From Marinobacter caseinilyticus (GTDB lineage: Bacteria; Pseudomonadota; Gammaproteobacteria; Pseudomonadales; Oleiphilaceae), in assembly GCF_011074955.1 (NCBI RefSeq), contig NZ_WUQJ01000036.1, positions 55,259 to 119,258 on the forward strand: a stretch of 64,000 nucleotides of DNA. The letters are read 5' to 3'. The notes under the pieces were generated by a model. That model was not told the origin of the DNA. It ran no database searches and saw nothing but the letters and a program-made list of their open reading frames with translations. Shown piece by piece: positions 1 to 8,067 of this stretch. How positions within the stretch are numbered: the stretch's first letter is position 1; each line of letters opens with the position of its first letter. The translations under genes and the position numbers were made by a program.

Positions 1-1014
1 GTGATGGAGAATTCTCCCGCCCGTCGCCATGCCGCTGCCGGCAATAATGATGTGGGGGTACAATTGATCAGCCAGCGCCTTGGACGCGTCGACCGACCGG
101 GTGTACAGGGTGGAGCTGCCCATTTGGGCACAGTCGTGCCGGCTCAATTTATGCTGCTGCGGGTAGTTCCAGTAGATTTCAGACACATCAATCGCCATCG
201 GACTGTCCAGATAAACCGGCAGCTTTGGAATGCGCTGCTCCTGGATCAAGCGGGACAGCATATATTGCAGCACCTGAGCCCGACCCACAGCGAAAGAGGG
301 AATGAGAACGGGGCCGCCTTTGCTTATGGTGGTGTTGATTACCTCAGCCAACTCGGCAAAAGGGTCTTCGACCTCATGGCGTCGGTTTCCGTAGGTGGAT
401 TCAAGCAACAGGGCATCCAATTCAGGCAGAGGCCTGGGGGGATTCATGAAAATATCGTTCTGGCGCCCCACATCGCCCGAAAATCCAACCCGCTTGCCGT
501 CAGCCTCCATGATAATGCAGGCCGCCCCGAGAATGTGCCCCACCGGCTGAAAGTAAAAACGGATATCCCCGACGTTCCTTGGCTGCTCGAACGCTACAGG
601 TTGGAACAGTGCCATCGCGGCTTCCGCGTCATTCTGATCGTATAGTGGTTCTGGTTTTTCATGTTTGCTGAGCTTGTGACGTGAGAGGTATCTGGCTTCC
701 TCCTCTTGCAAATGGCCGCTATCGGCCAGCAGGATGGAGCAAAGTTCAACGCTCGCAAAATGGGTGAACACCGGGCCACGGAATCCTTGCTTGTACAGCA
801 CGGGGATGTAACCGGAGTGGTCCAGATGGGCATGGGTGAGCAGCACTGCATCCAGGGCTTTGATATCAAGGGGCAGCGGTTGTCGGTTACGACGACGCAA
901 CCACTTATAACCCTGAAACAGGCCACAATCCACCAATACGCGTGTGGTCGCCGTCTCTACCAAAAACTTGGAACCTGTGACCGTTTCTGCACCGCCAAGA
1001 AAGGTAATTCTCAT
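1..1014 (-). CDS. Beta-CASP metallo-beta-lactamase RNase/exonuclease-like protein (3' end outside window)
   Basis: The first 338 codons of a minus-strand gene are present; the C-terminus lies beyond base 1. The protein opens MRITFLGGAETVTGSK, and residues 60-66 read THAHLDH, the metal-binding HxHxDH motif of the metallo-beta-lactamase fold. An SGDVGR motif and, at the cut end, SGMATGGRILHH are typical of the beta-CASP subfamily (RNA-processing exo/endonucleases of the YSH1/CPSF-73-like bacterial group). The start at 1014 has GGGA nine bases upstream; an in-frame ATG at 1023 is the alternative. The gene is divergent from the FNR-type regulator and shares its control region. The natural substrate of bacterial members is mostly unknown, so RNA hydrolysis is inferred from the family. 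Confidence 0.88.
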   Translation of the reverse strand, partial: MRITFLGGAETVTGSKFLVETATTRVLVDCGLFQGYKWLRRRNRQPLPLDIKALDAVLLTHAHLDHSGYIPVLYKQGFRGPVFTHFASVELCSILLADSGHLQEEEARYLSRHKLSKHEKPEPLYDQNDAEAAMALFQPVAFEQPRNVGDIRFYFQPVGHILGAACIIMEADGKRVGFSGDVGRQNDIFMNPPRPLPELDALLLESTYGNRRHEVEDPFAELAEVINTTISKGGPVLIPSFAVGRAQVLQYMLSRLIQEQRIPKLPVYLDSPMAIDVSEIYWNYPQQHKLSRHDCAQMGSSTLYTRSVDASKALADQLYPHIIIAGSGMATGGRILHH

Positions 1015-1126
1015 GGCATTCATTCCCAAAATTCACCGGGAGGACCATTGACCAAAAAACTCACACACTGCGGGAGTCAAAAGCCATAAATTACGGGTAT
1101 TATGAACCTGAGAGCCACAACATTCT

Positions 1127-1140
1127 TTGAGTTGGGTCAA
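1127..1140. promoter_or_regulatory. Candidate FNR/Anr binding site
   Basis: The sequence TTGAGTTGGGTCAA matches 8 of the 10 specified positions of the FNR consensus TTGAT-N4-ATCAA, with both outer TTGA/TCAA half-sites and the correct spacing. It lies in the 309-base gap between the metallo-beta-lactamase gene (start 113 bases to the left) and the FNR-type gene (start 184 bases to the right), so it could serve either or both. No other clear element was seen in this gap. Confidence 0.5.
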
Positions 1141-1323
1141 TTCAGCTAATAGTAAGGACAAAGCGTGCCATGGAACGGTTCTGCTGAGGGCAAAGCCCAG
1201 AACCTCCCGAACGCCAAGATTAGCCTGAAGTAAACGTGTTCCATTCGTGAATTGGTCTATGGCCCTTTATCCAAACACTCACAGCGCACTCCTGGAACCG
1301 CTGTTGCTAATAGGGACATCACT

Positions 1324-2094
1324 ATGAAATTGACTTCTAACCGCTCCCCCAATCCGTTGTCATCAAGCTGCGAACAATGTGGTTTAAGCAATTTGTGTTT
1401 ACCGCTGGCGATTGCAGGTGAAGATCTTTCGCGACTGGATGCTGTGGTCAAGCGCGATTCGATGTACGCCCGGGGCAGCAAAGTGTTTGCTCAAAACGCC
1501 CCGTTTACGTCGTGTTTTGTGGTTAAAAGCGGCGCCGTGAAAACGTCGATGATGAGCGAACGGGGCGACGAAAAAGTGCTTGGCTTTTACCTTCCTGGCG
1601 AAATGTTCGGTCTGGATGGGGTCAATGATGGAGCCTATGCCTGCTCTGCGGAAGCACTGGAGCGCTCGGCTATCTGTGAAATTCCATTTGAACATCTGGA
1701 ACAGTTGGCGCGGGAGTTACCGCATCTGCAGCGCTACCTTTTTCGCCTGATGAGCCGAGAAATTCATGGCGCCGAAGAACTGAGTATGTTGCTCAGCAAA
1801 AACACCGCAGATGAGCGCATTGTGTCGCTGTTTCTGACACTGTCTTCCCGCCACGCTCGTCGCAGGCTTTCCCCTACCCGCTTCTCACTGCCCATGTCCC
1901 GGGGTGATATCGCCAATTTCCTGGGACTGGCCGTAGAAACCGTCAGCCGCGTACTAAACAGGCTACAGAGTCAGCATCTGGTCAAGGTGAATGGCCGCAC
2001 GGTGGAGTTGCTCGATATTGAAGCGCTACAGAGACAACTGCAGCAGCCGGCAGAGCCCTGCATCAGTGCGATCAAGTTGATGGATCGTCCGTGA
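1324..2094 (+). CDS. fnr: FNR/Anr-type oxygen-sensing transcriptional regulator
   Basis: This is a 256-residue CRP/FNR-family regulator. Four cysteines match those that bind the oxygen-labile [4Fe-4S] cluster of FNR: C16, C19 and C25 in CEQCGLSNLC and C118 in AICEIPF. A cyclic-nucleotide-binding-like beta-roll is followed by a dimerisation helix and a helix-turn-helix near residues 196-219 (SRGDIANFLGLAVETVSRVL); the VETVSR recognition helix is the FNR type. The ATG at 1324 was chosen because it gives the usual FNR N-terminus; the frame stays open 24 codons further upstream. Under oxygen limitation it would activate anaerobic respiration genes. A possible FNR box upstream suggests autoregulation. 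The pseudomonad name anr would fit equally well. Confidence 0.93.
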   Translation: MKLTSNRSPNPLSSSCEQCGLSNLCLPLAIAGEDLSRLDAVVKRDSMYARGSKVFAQNAPFTSCFVVKSGAVKTSMMSERGDEKVLGFYLPGEMFGLDGVNDGAYACSAEALERSAICEIPFEHLEQLARELPHLQRYLFRLMSREIHGAEELSMLLSKNTADERIVSLFLTLSSRHARRRLSPTRFSLPMSRGDIANFLGLAVETVSRVLNRLQSQHLVKVNGRTVELLDIEALQRQLQQPAEPCISAIKLMDRP

Positions 2095-2100
2095 CATCGT

Positions 2101-2123
2101 GGGGGCGCCTAGTCTTAGCCCCC
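2101..2123. terminator. Possible hairpin between convergent genes
   Basis: GGGGGC at 2101-2106 can pair with GCCCCC at 2118-2123 around an 11-base loop, between the convergent ends of the FNR-type gene and mksE. There is no strong T-run on either strand, so it is a weak terminator candidate. It overlaps the last codons of mksE. Confidence 0.3.
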
Positions 2124-2723
2124 TTCATACTCCCTGACCAATTCGCCGAGATAGTGCATACCCGCTGAACTCAGGAAATACCGGCTAGCCCCGCTTTTGT
2201 GGAGAAAGTGTCGGCTCAACAAGTAATCAATCGCCCCTTGCACGCCTTTTTCCAGGCGGGCAGCCCGCAGCATGTCCTGATACTCATCGTCTGCCCCGAT
2301 GGCAATGATGTCATCCTCTTTAAGGCCGGCGTCCGCCCGACCAAGAAACTCCAGGTCGCGGCCAGAGCGGGCGAAATACCGGCCAATAATCAGCAGAATC
2401 ACCTGGACCCGGAAGGCATTTTCGTCGTGTTCTTCGGTTTCGTCATCGGTATTCTCACGCAGGTAGAAAAACGCACCCTGCTCATTGAACATCAGCTCAA
2501 AGCCCAGATGCTCATAGAACTTGCGGAAGTGGCTAAGGTGATTGTACAGCACGTTATACAGCCGGTTATCTTCCAACGCCCCAAGGTGGGGGTTGAACAT
2601 ATCCCGCAAGATAACGCGGCCTGCGACCAGCTCGCGGTATACGGCGGTTGAGTCGCGCGGTAAAACGCCTTCAAAACCCGTGTGTGGTTGGTCGGCGAGC
2701 GCTGATGGTTCAATGTCCTGCAT
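2115..2723 (-). CDS. mksE: MksE/JetB-like condensin KITE subunit
   Basis: A 202-residue acidic protein, last gene of a four-gene minus-strand operon; its start overlaps the end of the preceding mksF-like gene by 14 bases. Length, position and the winged-helix-like pattern (VLYNHLSHFRKFYEHLG, then YFLSSAGMHYLGELVREY) fit the MksE/JetB accessory (KITE) subunits. In the family these bind the kleisin and regulate the SMC-like ATPase. No catalytic residues are expected. The assignment rests mainly on context plus size; similarity within this family is normally low. Confidence 0.78.
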   Translation of the reverse strand: MQDIEPSALADQPHTGFEGVLPRDSTAVYRELVAGRVILRDMFNPHLGALEDNRLYNVLYNHLSHFRKFYEHLGFELMFNEQGAFFYLRENTDDETEEHDENAFRVQVILLIIGRYFARSGRDLEFLGRADAGLKEDDIIAIGADDEYQDMLRAARLEKGVQGAIDYLLSRHFLHKSGASRYFLSSAGMHYLGELVREYEGG

Positions 2724-4107
2724 GCTGTAACCTGCGTTTTCGATAAATATAATGTTCGTTCTCAGGTGACCCCAACTGACGGAAACGGTTCGTCGTGACC
2801 AGCTCCCACGGCGTCAGATCGAGGTTGGAGAGACGGTTCATGGCTACCAACAGATCCGGAAACCGATACCCGTCAATGAACCCTTCAAGCCGGCCGTGCA
2901 ACTCCCGAACCAGATCAGCGGTTGGCCGCAACTCCAGGGAATCGACCCAGCGAAACAACGTGTCGATCCGCTGTATGTCCATCACCGGACCGCTCGCCTG
3001 AGCGGTCAACTCGGGCAGAACCGGGGCTTCATGCTGGCGCTGAAGATCATCCAACCGCAAGGTAAGTTCGGAGAACAGCAGTTGGTAATAGCTCTCAGAC
3101 TGACCGAATGCGTATTGTTTTGGTCGCGCGGACGCCTTGAGTCCAGACATAAACGACGAGCTGCGCACAAAACCACGACCATCCAGGCGGGTTTTGCGCA
3201 AGTCCTGCGTTCTGGTTGCCTCGAGCAAGGTCTGTAAGTGTTGGAAGTGATGCTCCATGGCATTGTATTGCACCATGCCCCGCCGGGTTTTGCGTAGAAA
3301 GTGGTCGACCTCCACGGCCACTTTCTGGATCGGCCGGTGCATGGCGTTGAGGCTCAGCGACGCGCGAAACACCTGATCGGCCGAGGCTTGTTGATCGTTG
3401 CGTTCCAGCAGGTCCTGAATACCGTCCATAATGGCAAAGAGGTTGGCGCCGTCTTCCAACTGCGAATCCGGGTTCAGCAACACCAGCGTCGGTTTGATAT
3501 GGCGCTCGTAGAGGGTGGTAATCTGTTCGAACAGATTTTGGCGAAAGTCACTGAACTGCTCTTTGCCCCGACTGGCCTCATCGGACAACTCCGCCAGTTC
3601 GGCGCTGATGGTCTGCATGCGGAAGATGTTCTGCCGCAACAAGCCAATCAAGCGACTGACCCGCTCGTTCAGATCGTCCCGTAGCTCGGTGAAATCCGGG
3701 TCGGCCTCATGAAAACTGCTGACCCTGAGACGGTCAAGCACGTCCCGCAGAGTCACCAGATACGATCGCAAGCGCGCGTCCGTCAACTCCTGATACAACG
3801 ATGCATTGCATGCGCGCATCAAGCCCAACAGGGCATCCTGAAAGACCAGGCGGCGCTCACCCTGCACCTTGTCGATATCGATGACAACACCGCTGCGAAA
3901 CAGGTTATCGGTGCTGAACGCACGCCGAAGTCGGGCCTGATCGGCCTTTTTTAAGGTGCCGGAGTAATCCAGCACATACCGGATCAGATCGGTTTCCAGC
4001 ACATAGTGCACCGCAACCCGATCCATCCGCTCAATCATGTGGAACATCACCTTAGGATGCTCAAACAGGATGCGGGTCGTTTCCAGAGTGCTGAACTGCT
4101 TACTCAC
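2710..4107 (-). CDS. mksF: MksF/JetA-like kleisin subunit
   Basis: A 465-residue largely helical protein, encoded between the SMC-like gene (8-base overlap) and the mksE-like gene (14-base overlap), so translation is probably coupled. The N-terminal third (FEHPKVMFHMIERMDRVAVHYVLETDLIRYVLDYSG) looks like a winged-helix region. The middle is long amphipathic helix and the C-terminus could contact the ATPase head. This is the organisation of MksF/JetA kleisins, which close the ring between the two SMC heads. No enzymatic motif is visible. The family name follows from the operon architecture and size class; a sequence profile search would settle it. Confidence 0.8.
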   Translation of the reverse strand: MSKQFSTLETTRILFEHPKVMFHMIERMDRVAVHYVLETDLIRYVLDYSGTLKKADQARLRRAFSTDNLFRSGVVIDIDKVQGERRLVFQDALLGLMRACNASLYQELTDARLRSYLVTLRDVLDRLRVSSFHEADPDFTELRDDLNERVSRLIGLLRQNIFRMQTISAELAELSDEASRGKEQFSDFRQNLFEQITTLYERHIKPTLVLLNPDSQLEDGANLFAIMDGIQDLLERNDQQASADQVFRASLSLNAMHRPIQKVAVEVDHFLRKTRRGMVQYNAMEHHFQHLQTLLEATRTQDLRKTRLDGRGFVRSSSFMSGLKASARPKQYAFGQSESYYQLLFSELTLRLDDLQRQHEAPVLPELTAQASGPVMDIQRIDTLFRWVDSLELRPTADLVRELHGRLEGFIDGYRFPDLLVAMNRLSNLDLTPWELVTTNRFRQLGSPENEHYIYRKRRLQHAGH

Positions 4108-7105
4108 CCGACTCGCCCTCCAACGGACTGCGTTCGTCGACAGCGTGTCCTGCGTTCACAGCGTGTTCCATCTTGGCCGGTTCCTCAGTACTGTCCCATA
4201 GGCCAGACTGAGTCTGGTCCACCCAGTGTTCCCCGTCGGACCGCCGGAACCCTTCCGCCCCGCCCCAGAATACCAGGGTTCGACGGGCGTCGTAGGGTTT
4301 CGCTGTGCGCATTTGCCCCACTTCCAGATGGCGACCAACCTGGTAAATGACTTCCGGACTGGCGCTGTGGGTGGCCGCGGAAAACAGGTTGAACCCCTGA
4401 GCCTTCAAGCGTTCCAATAGCGACGGCATTTGGCTGACGTCGATACTCGCCAACTCGTCCAGCACCATCGGAAAGGACAGCCGAACCCCCGGGTACAGCA
4501 CGCGCCGCAGCAAGCGATGCACCAGTTCAAGGTTAATCAATGCGGTGGTGGAGGTGGACTGACCTTTGGTATCCAGGCCCGTACCATTGCGTTTGCGAGT
4601 GCGGTACGACACGCCGGTGATGACCCGGTCCATGGTCAACCGGTACCCTTGCGACTGGTCGGTGAAAAACTCCGCCACAAAAACCCGCAACCGGTCGTAA
4701 AAGGCGTCGGATTGCAGTTGATCCGAATAGGGGTCAATGGCGTCAGACTCTTCCACCAGGTTGCGGAACTTGGGATCGGTGTGAATATCTACGCGGATTT
4801 CCACCAGATCATTAATCGTCACGCCGTCCAGTTCACCATTGAGCTGATTCTCAAACCGTCGAATGTGTTCATGGTTGGCTTTCAATGCCAACCGATAACT
4901 GGCTACGGTTTCGTTGTGGGCCTTGATCTGGCCGGTGAGCAACTGCTCTTGCTCCGCTAACTCCGAAAACGCCTCTCCGAGCCGTTGAAAGGCGTCCCGG
5001 ATGTCTGTTGCCGGCGGGCTATCGAGCTGTAATTGGCCGTCACCGTCTTCCAGAATGCCGACCAACACAAAATGCCGGAGATGGTTGAGCACCGCATGCC
5101 GCAACTCGATCAGCGCCTCCAGCCGTTGACCGATGTCGTCCAGGTGTACCACCGTCAGTGCCTCCGGCGTCAGCGGCACCTCAGCGACGGCCGACGCCAA
5201 CACTGGAATCCGGTGTTGCAGCGACCCCACGGTTTTATTGAGCTGGATAAACTCATTCTCCCGTTCAACCACGTGCCGAAGGTCCGACTCCGCCCGCGCC
5301 AGCTTTACACTGACCGCATCCAGCCGTTCTCGTTCCACAGACAGGGCCTGCTCGGCCTCTGCCTTAACCTTCTCACACTCGTTTATTCCGGTTTCGGCAT
5401 CCCGGCCGGTGATGGTTGCCGCCGGCAACCGGTCAAGCAGCTCCAGGTCCTGCTTCGCGGCCTGAACTTCCTTTTCGGTATCAGCAACTTTCCGGGGTCG
5501 GTCGAACGCTTCGTTATCACCGCCGGCGAGTTCGTCCAGGCGCCGTTGCAGCTCCCGGCGCTCCTCCGACAATTTACGTCGCTCGGCCTCCAGGTCTTCC
5601 TGATGCAGGTCGCGACGCTCAAAAACAGTATCAAACCACTCAAAGCCCTCACCTTGCGGTCGGAACAACTCGGTGAATGCCCGGATTGTGGCCCTGGTTG
5701 CGTCGTCCAGGGCCTTTCCGGGGCTTGCCAGTGCCAGTCGTGAGTCGACCGCTTGCAACGGCTGCAGAACGGCGTCCTCCAATTGATGATGCAACTGCCA
5801 TTTCTGCCGCTGCTGACGGTCAATGAGCTTTTTCAAGCGCTCGTCGACCGCGTTAATCTGTGCGTTCAACCGCTGTGTCTGGACCTGCGCCTGAGCAGCA
5901 TTCTTGAGGGCCCTGAGTTGGGATTCCGCGGCCTCCAGTTCTTCCGTCAGGATGCTATGCACCTCGTCCCGGCTCATGCCCGCATACTGCGACATCATCA
6001 ACTCACCACGGCATTGGTCGTCTTCGGCTTTGCTCAGGTTTTTTCGGTGGGTTTTTATCTCACCATTCAGTTCTTTCAGGCGGTCATCCTGATCCTGTAA
6101 CTGCTTGCTGGCATGGCGGTGGGTTTCTTTCAGGTCGGCCCGCGCATTATTCGCCTGCTGGTGGGCGCTGCGGGATTGTTCCAGCGCCTGCGCCAGCCCC
6201 GCTCGAAACGCGGCAAATTCACTTTGACTGCGCTCAACCTCATGGAGACGCTGATAGGACTGGGTCAATTTGCCAAATCTTGGCCGTTCGGACTCAATCC
6301 GGATCAAATGTTCATTCTGGGATTTCAGCTCTTCATGGCGCAGCAAAAACTGATCAATGTCGAAATCAAAAGCGTCATCGGCAAACTTTTTATCGGCTTC
6401 GATGATACTGGCGACCGCATCCGCCATGGCGCGATCATCCGCCTTCATTTCAAACAGCAGCAAAATCAATGTCCGCAGTGACTGTACTTTGCGTTCGTCA
6501 CCATCCGCCAGCGGCAACACGGAATAGCGCACGGCATCCGGCGACATCAGGTCACTGCTGTAGAGCATCGACTTGAGTTTGTTGGTGTCATTGGTGACCA
6601 CTGCCTTGGCGGACAGCTTCTTGACCGACTCCGCCACTTTACTGACCGAGAGACCCGACACTGCGTGGCCGATGCCATCGTGATCGTCGCCCATGGTCCA
6701 GAATAGCGGGCGCAGGTCGTCGTACGCCGCCGGAACAAACAATCGACCGTAACTGAGATCGCTGGAGCGGTCCCGGTAAAGAATCTGACAGTGGACACCG
6801 GCGGGATTTTCCGCCTCCATAATCAGGAAGCTGTACTGGCCCGGAAAGTAATGCTGGTAGCTTTCTTCATTGGTGTAATAGCTTCCGGCGCTGGCATTGC
6901 GAAAGGAGAACTTCTTACGACTGTTACGGAAATTGGTTTCCGGCAATAAAAACAGCCGTAACGAATTCAGCAAGCTTGACTTGCCCAGGTTGCCGGTGCC
7001 GAGAATAACGGCATGCTCATCGACTGGAATTTCGACGTAACAGAACCCGGCCGAATCGACAAGCACCAGGCGTCGGATGCGAAATCCAAACTGATCAAGA
7101 CTCAC
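4100..7105 (-). CDS. mksB: MksB/JetC-like SMC-family ATPase
   Basis: A 1001-residue SMC-like ATPase. Near the N-terminus GTGNLGKSS (residues 36-44) is the Walker A loop. Two long charged heptad-rich coiled-coil arms occupy roughly residues 250-740, separated by a small hinge-like segment. Near the C-terminus GQSTSTTALINLELV resembles the ABC signature and FPMVLDELASID (Walker B, D and E at 883-884) completes the head. Members of the Mks/Wadjet family extrude DNA loops; with a Toprim subunit they cleave small circular DNA. Its start overlaps the Toprim gene by 4 bases (ATGA). The asparagine-leucine in the P-loop differs from the commoner NGxGKS form but keeps the essential lysine and serine. 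Confidence 0.88.
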   Translation of the reverse strand: MSLDQFGFRIRRLVLVDSAGFCYVEIPVDEHAVILGTGNLGKSSLLNSLRLFLLPETNFRNSRKKFSFRNASAGSYYTNEESYQHYFPGQYSFLIMEAENPAGVHCQILYRDRSSDLSYGRLFVPAAYDDLRPLFWTMGDDHDGIGHAVSGLSVSKVAESVKKLSAKAVVTNDTNKLKSMLYSSDLMSPDAVRYSVLPLADGDERKVQSLRTLILLLFEMKADDRAMADAVASIIEADKKFADDAFDFDIDQFLLRHEELKSQNEHLIRIESERPRFGKLTQSYQRLHEVERSQSEFAAFRAGLAQALEQSRSAHQQANNARADLKETHRHASKQLQDQDDRLKELNGEIKTHRKNLSKAEDDQCRGELMMSQYAGMSRDEVHSILTEELEAAESQLRALKNAAQAQVQTQRLNAQINAVDERLKKLIDRQQRQKWQLHHQLEDAVLQPLQAVDSRLALASPGKALDDATRATIRAFTELFRPQGEGFEWFDTVFERRDLHQEDLEAERRKLSEERRELQRRLDELAGGDNEAFDRPRKVADTEKEVQAAKQDLELLDRLPAATITGRDAETGINECEKVKAEAEQALSVERERLDAVSVKLARAESDLRHVVERENEFIQLNKTVGSLQHRIPVLASAVAEVPLTPEALTVVHLDDIGQRLEALIELRHAVLNHLRHFVLVGILEDGDGQLQLDSPPATDIRDAFQRLGEAFSELAEQEQLLTGQIKAHNETVASYRLALKANHEHIRRFENQLNGELDGVTINDLVEIRVDIHTDPKFRNLVEESDAIDPYSDQLQSDAFYDRLRVFVAEFFTDQSQGYRLTMDRVITGVSYRTRKRNGTGLDTKGQSTSTTALINLELVHRLLRRVLYPGVRLSFPMVLDELASIDVSQMPSLLERLKAQGFNLFSAATHSASPEVIYQVGRHLEVGQMRTAKPYDARRTLVFWGGAEGFRRSDGEHWVDQTQSGLWDSTEEPAKMEHAVNAGHAVDERSPLEGESGE

Positions 7106-7938
7106 TCGGAACCCCCACTGCTCTGTAGCGCTTCAATATTGTCCAGCACACATTCCTGCTCCATAAAGTGGCCCGTTTCCCGGAACGCCCGCGCCAGGGC
7201 ATCAAAGCCCATGGCACTGGCCAGGGTGATGGCCTGAACACACCGGTCGGTGGATTTGGGTGACATCGTAAACCGCGAGTAGAAGTCATGCCAGTCAGCG
7301 GGCTGGACAAAGACGACCCGCGTGCCCAGTTTTTTCTGCAATGCCTGGTACAGTCTCAGGCCCCCGAGATCGTAGTCAAAGGCACACCAGAGTTGCTCGT
7401 AGCATTTCAACCAGGCGACGTTGAGCGACCGTGCGATACGGCTACCGCCCCCTAAAATCACATCGGTATTGCTTAGACTCAGTAACCGCCCCGAACACAG
7501 AGAGGCAAACGCTAGCATGGCCTCGGGTCGGGCAAAATTTTCCTCGTTCTCGACCACCAGCGCATTCGGTTTCGATACGAAGTCCTGCACCGAGTGGTCA
7601 ACGGAAAGCATCACCACGGCGGGCCGTTCATCAGATAGCTCAGCGTGGTATACCAGCAAAAACGAGCGGGCCGTCCTATATTGATGCGAATCGCCTTTGG
7701 CGGCCGCCTCGGTCCGGCTTTCCGGTGCGGCCGCGGCCGCCTCAAGGGCATCCAGTATCGACTCGTTCAAACAGGTCACTCGCCAACGATTAGATGCCAC
7801 TTTTTCGGTCCGAAACAGTGATTCGTGACGAAAGCGAACGGATTCGGGCAGGGCCTGGACAAAACCGTAATAATTAATGGGCAAACCCTCACGGATGCAG
7901 GCAATGTAGCGAGTCAGACTCCTGCCGCCATTACTCAT
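7102..7938 (-). CDS. mksG: MksG/JetD-like Toprim nuclease subunit (DUF3322/DUF2220)
   Basis: First gene of the condensin operon; 278 residues from the ATG at 7938, chosen because AGAGGTG sits six bases upstream. The C-terminal half carries the Toprim signature of JetD-type subunits: an acidic ENEENF motif in NALVVENEENF and a D-x-D motif in FDYDLGGLRLYQAL, separated by about 70 residues. In Wadjet systems this subunit is the metal-dependent, topoisomerase-VI-like nuclease that cuts the trapped plasmid. The N-terminal half would be the DUF3322-like arm, but the protein is shorter than many JetD proteins (commonly over 350 residues), suggesting a reduced N-terminal arm. Placing the nuclease gene first is unlike the usual A-B-C-D order. 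Confidence 0.83.
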   Translation of the reverse strand: MSNGGRSLTRYIACIREGLPINYYGFVQALPESVRFRHESLFRTEKVASNRWRVTCLNESILDALEAAAAAPESRTEAAAKGDSHQYRTARSFLLVYHAELSDERPAVVMLSVDHSVQDFVSKPNALVVENEENFARPEAMLAFASLCSGRLLSLSNTDVILGGGSRIARSLNVAWLKCYEQLWCAFDYDLGGLRLYQALQKKLGTRVVFVQPADWHDFYSRFTMSPKSTDRCVQAITLASAMGFDALARAFRETGHFMEQECVLDNIEALQSSGGSE

Positions 7939-8067
7939 TTTGACACCTCTTCTGCCATCACTAATCGAGCAGGAAGCACCGCCTGAGCAGGCAATGGTTC
8001 CCATCGTTAGCGTCAAAATGCCACTAATTTCCGATGCTGCTTACGGGGGATTTTACCCAAGGCGGTG

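Noticed and set aside
1..645. Plus-strand open frame of 214 codons at the left edge
   Set aside because: It is antisense to the beta-CASP gene, whose minus frame carries the family motifs; the plus frame has none.
5033..5743. 236-codon plus-strand frame inside the SMC-like gene
   Set aside because: It is a shadow of coiled-coil codons; no start signal and no protein-like pattern.
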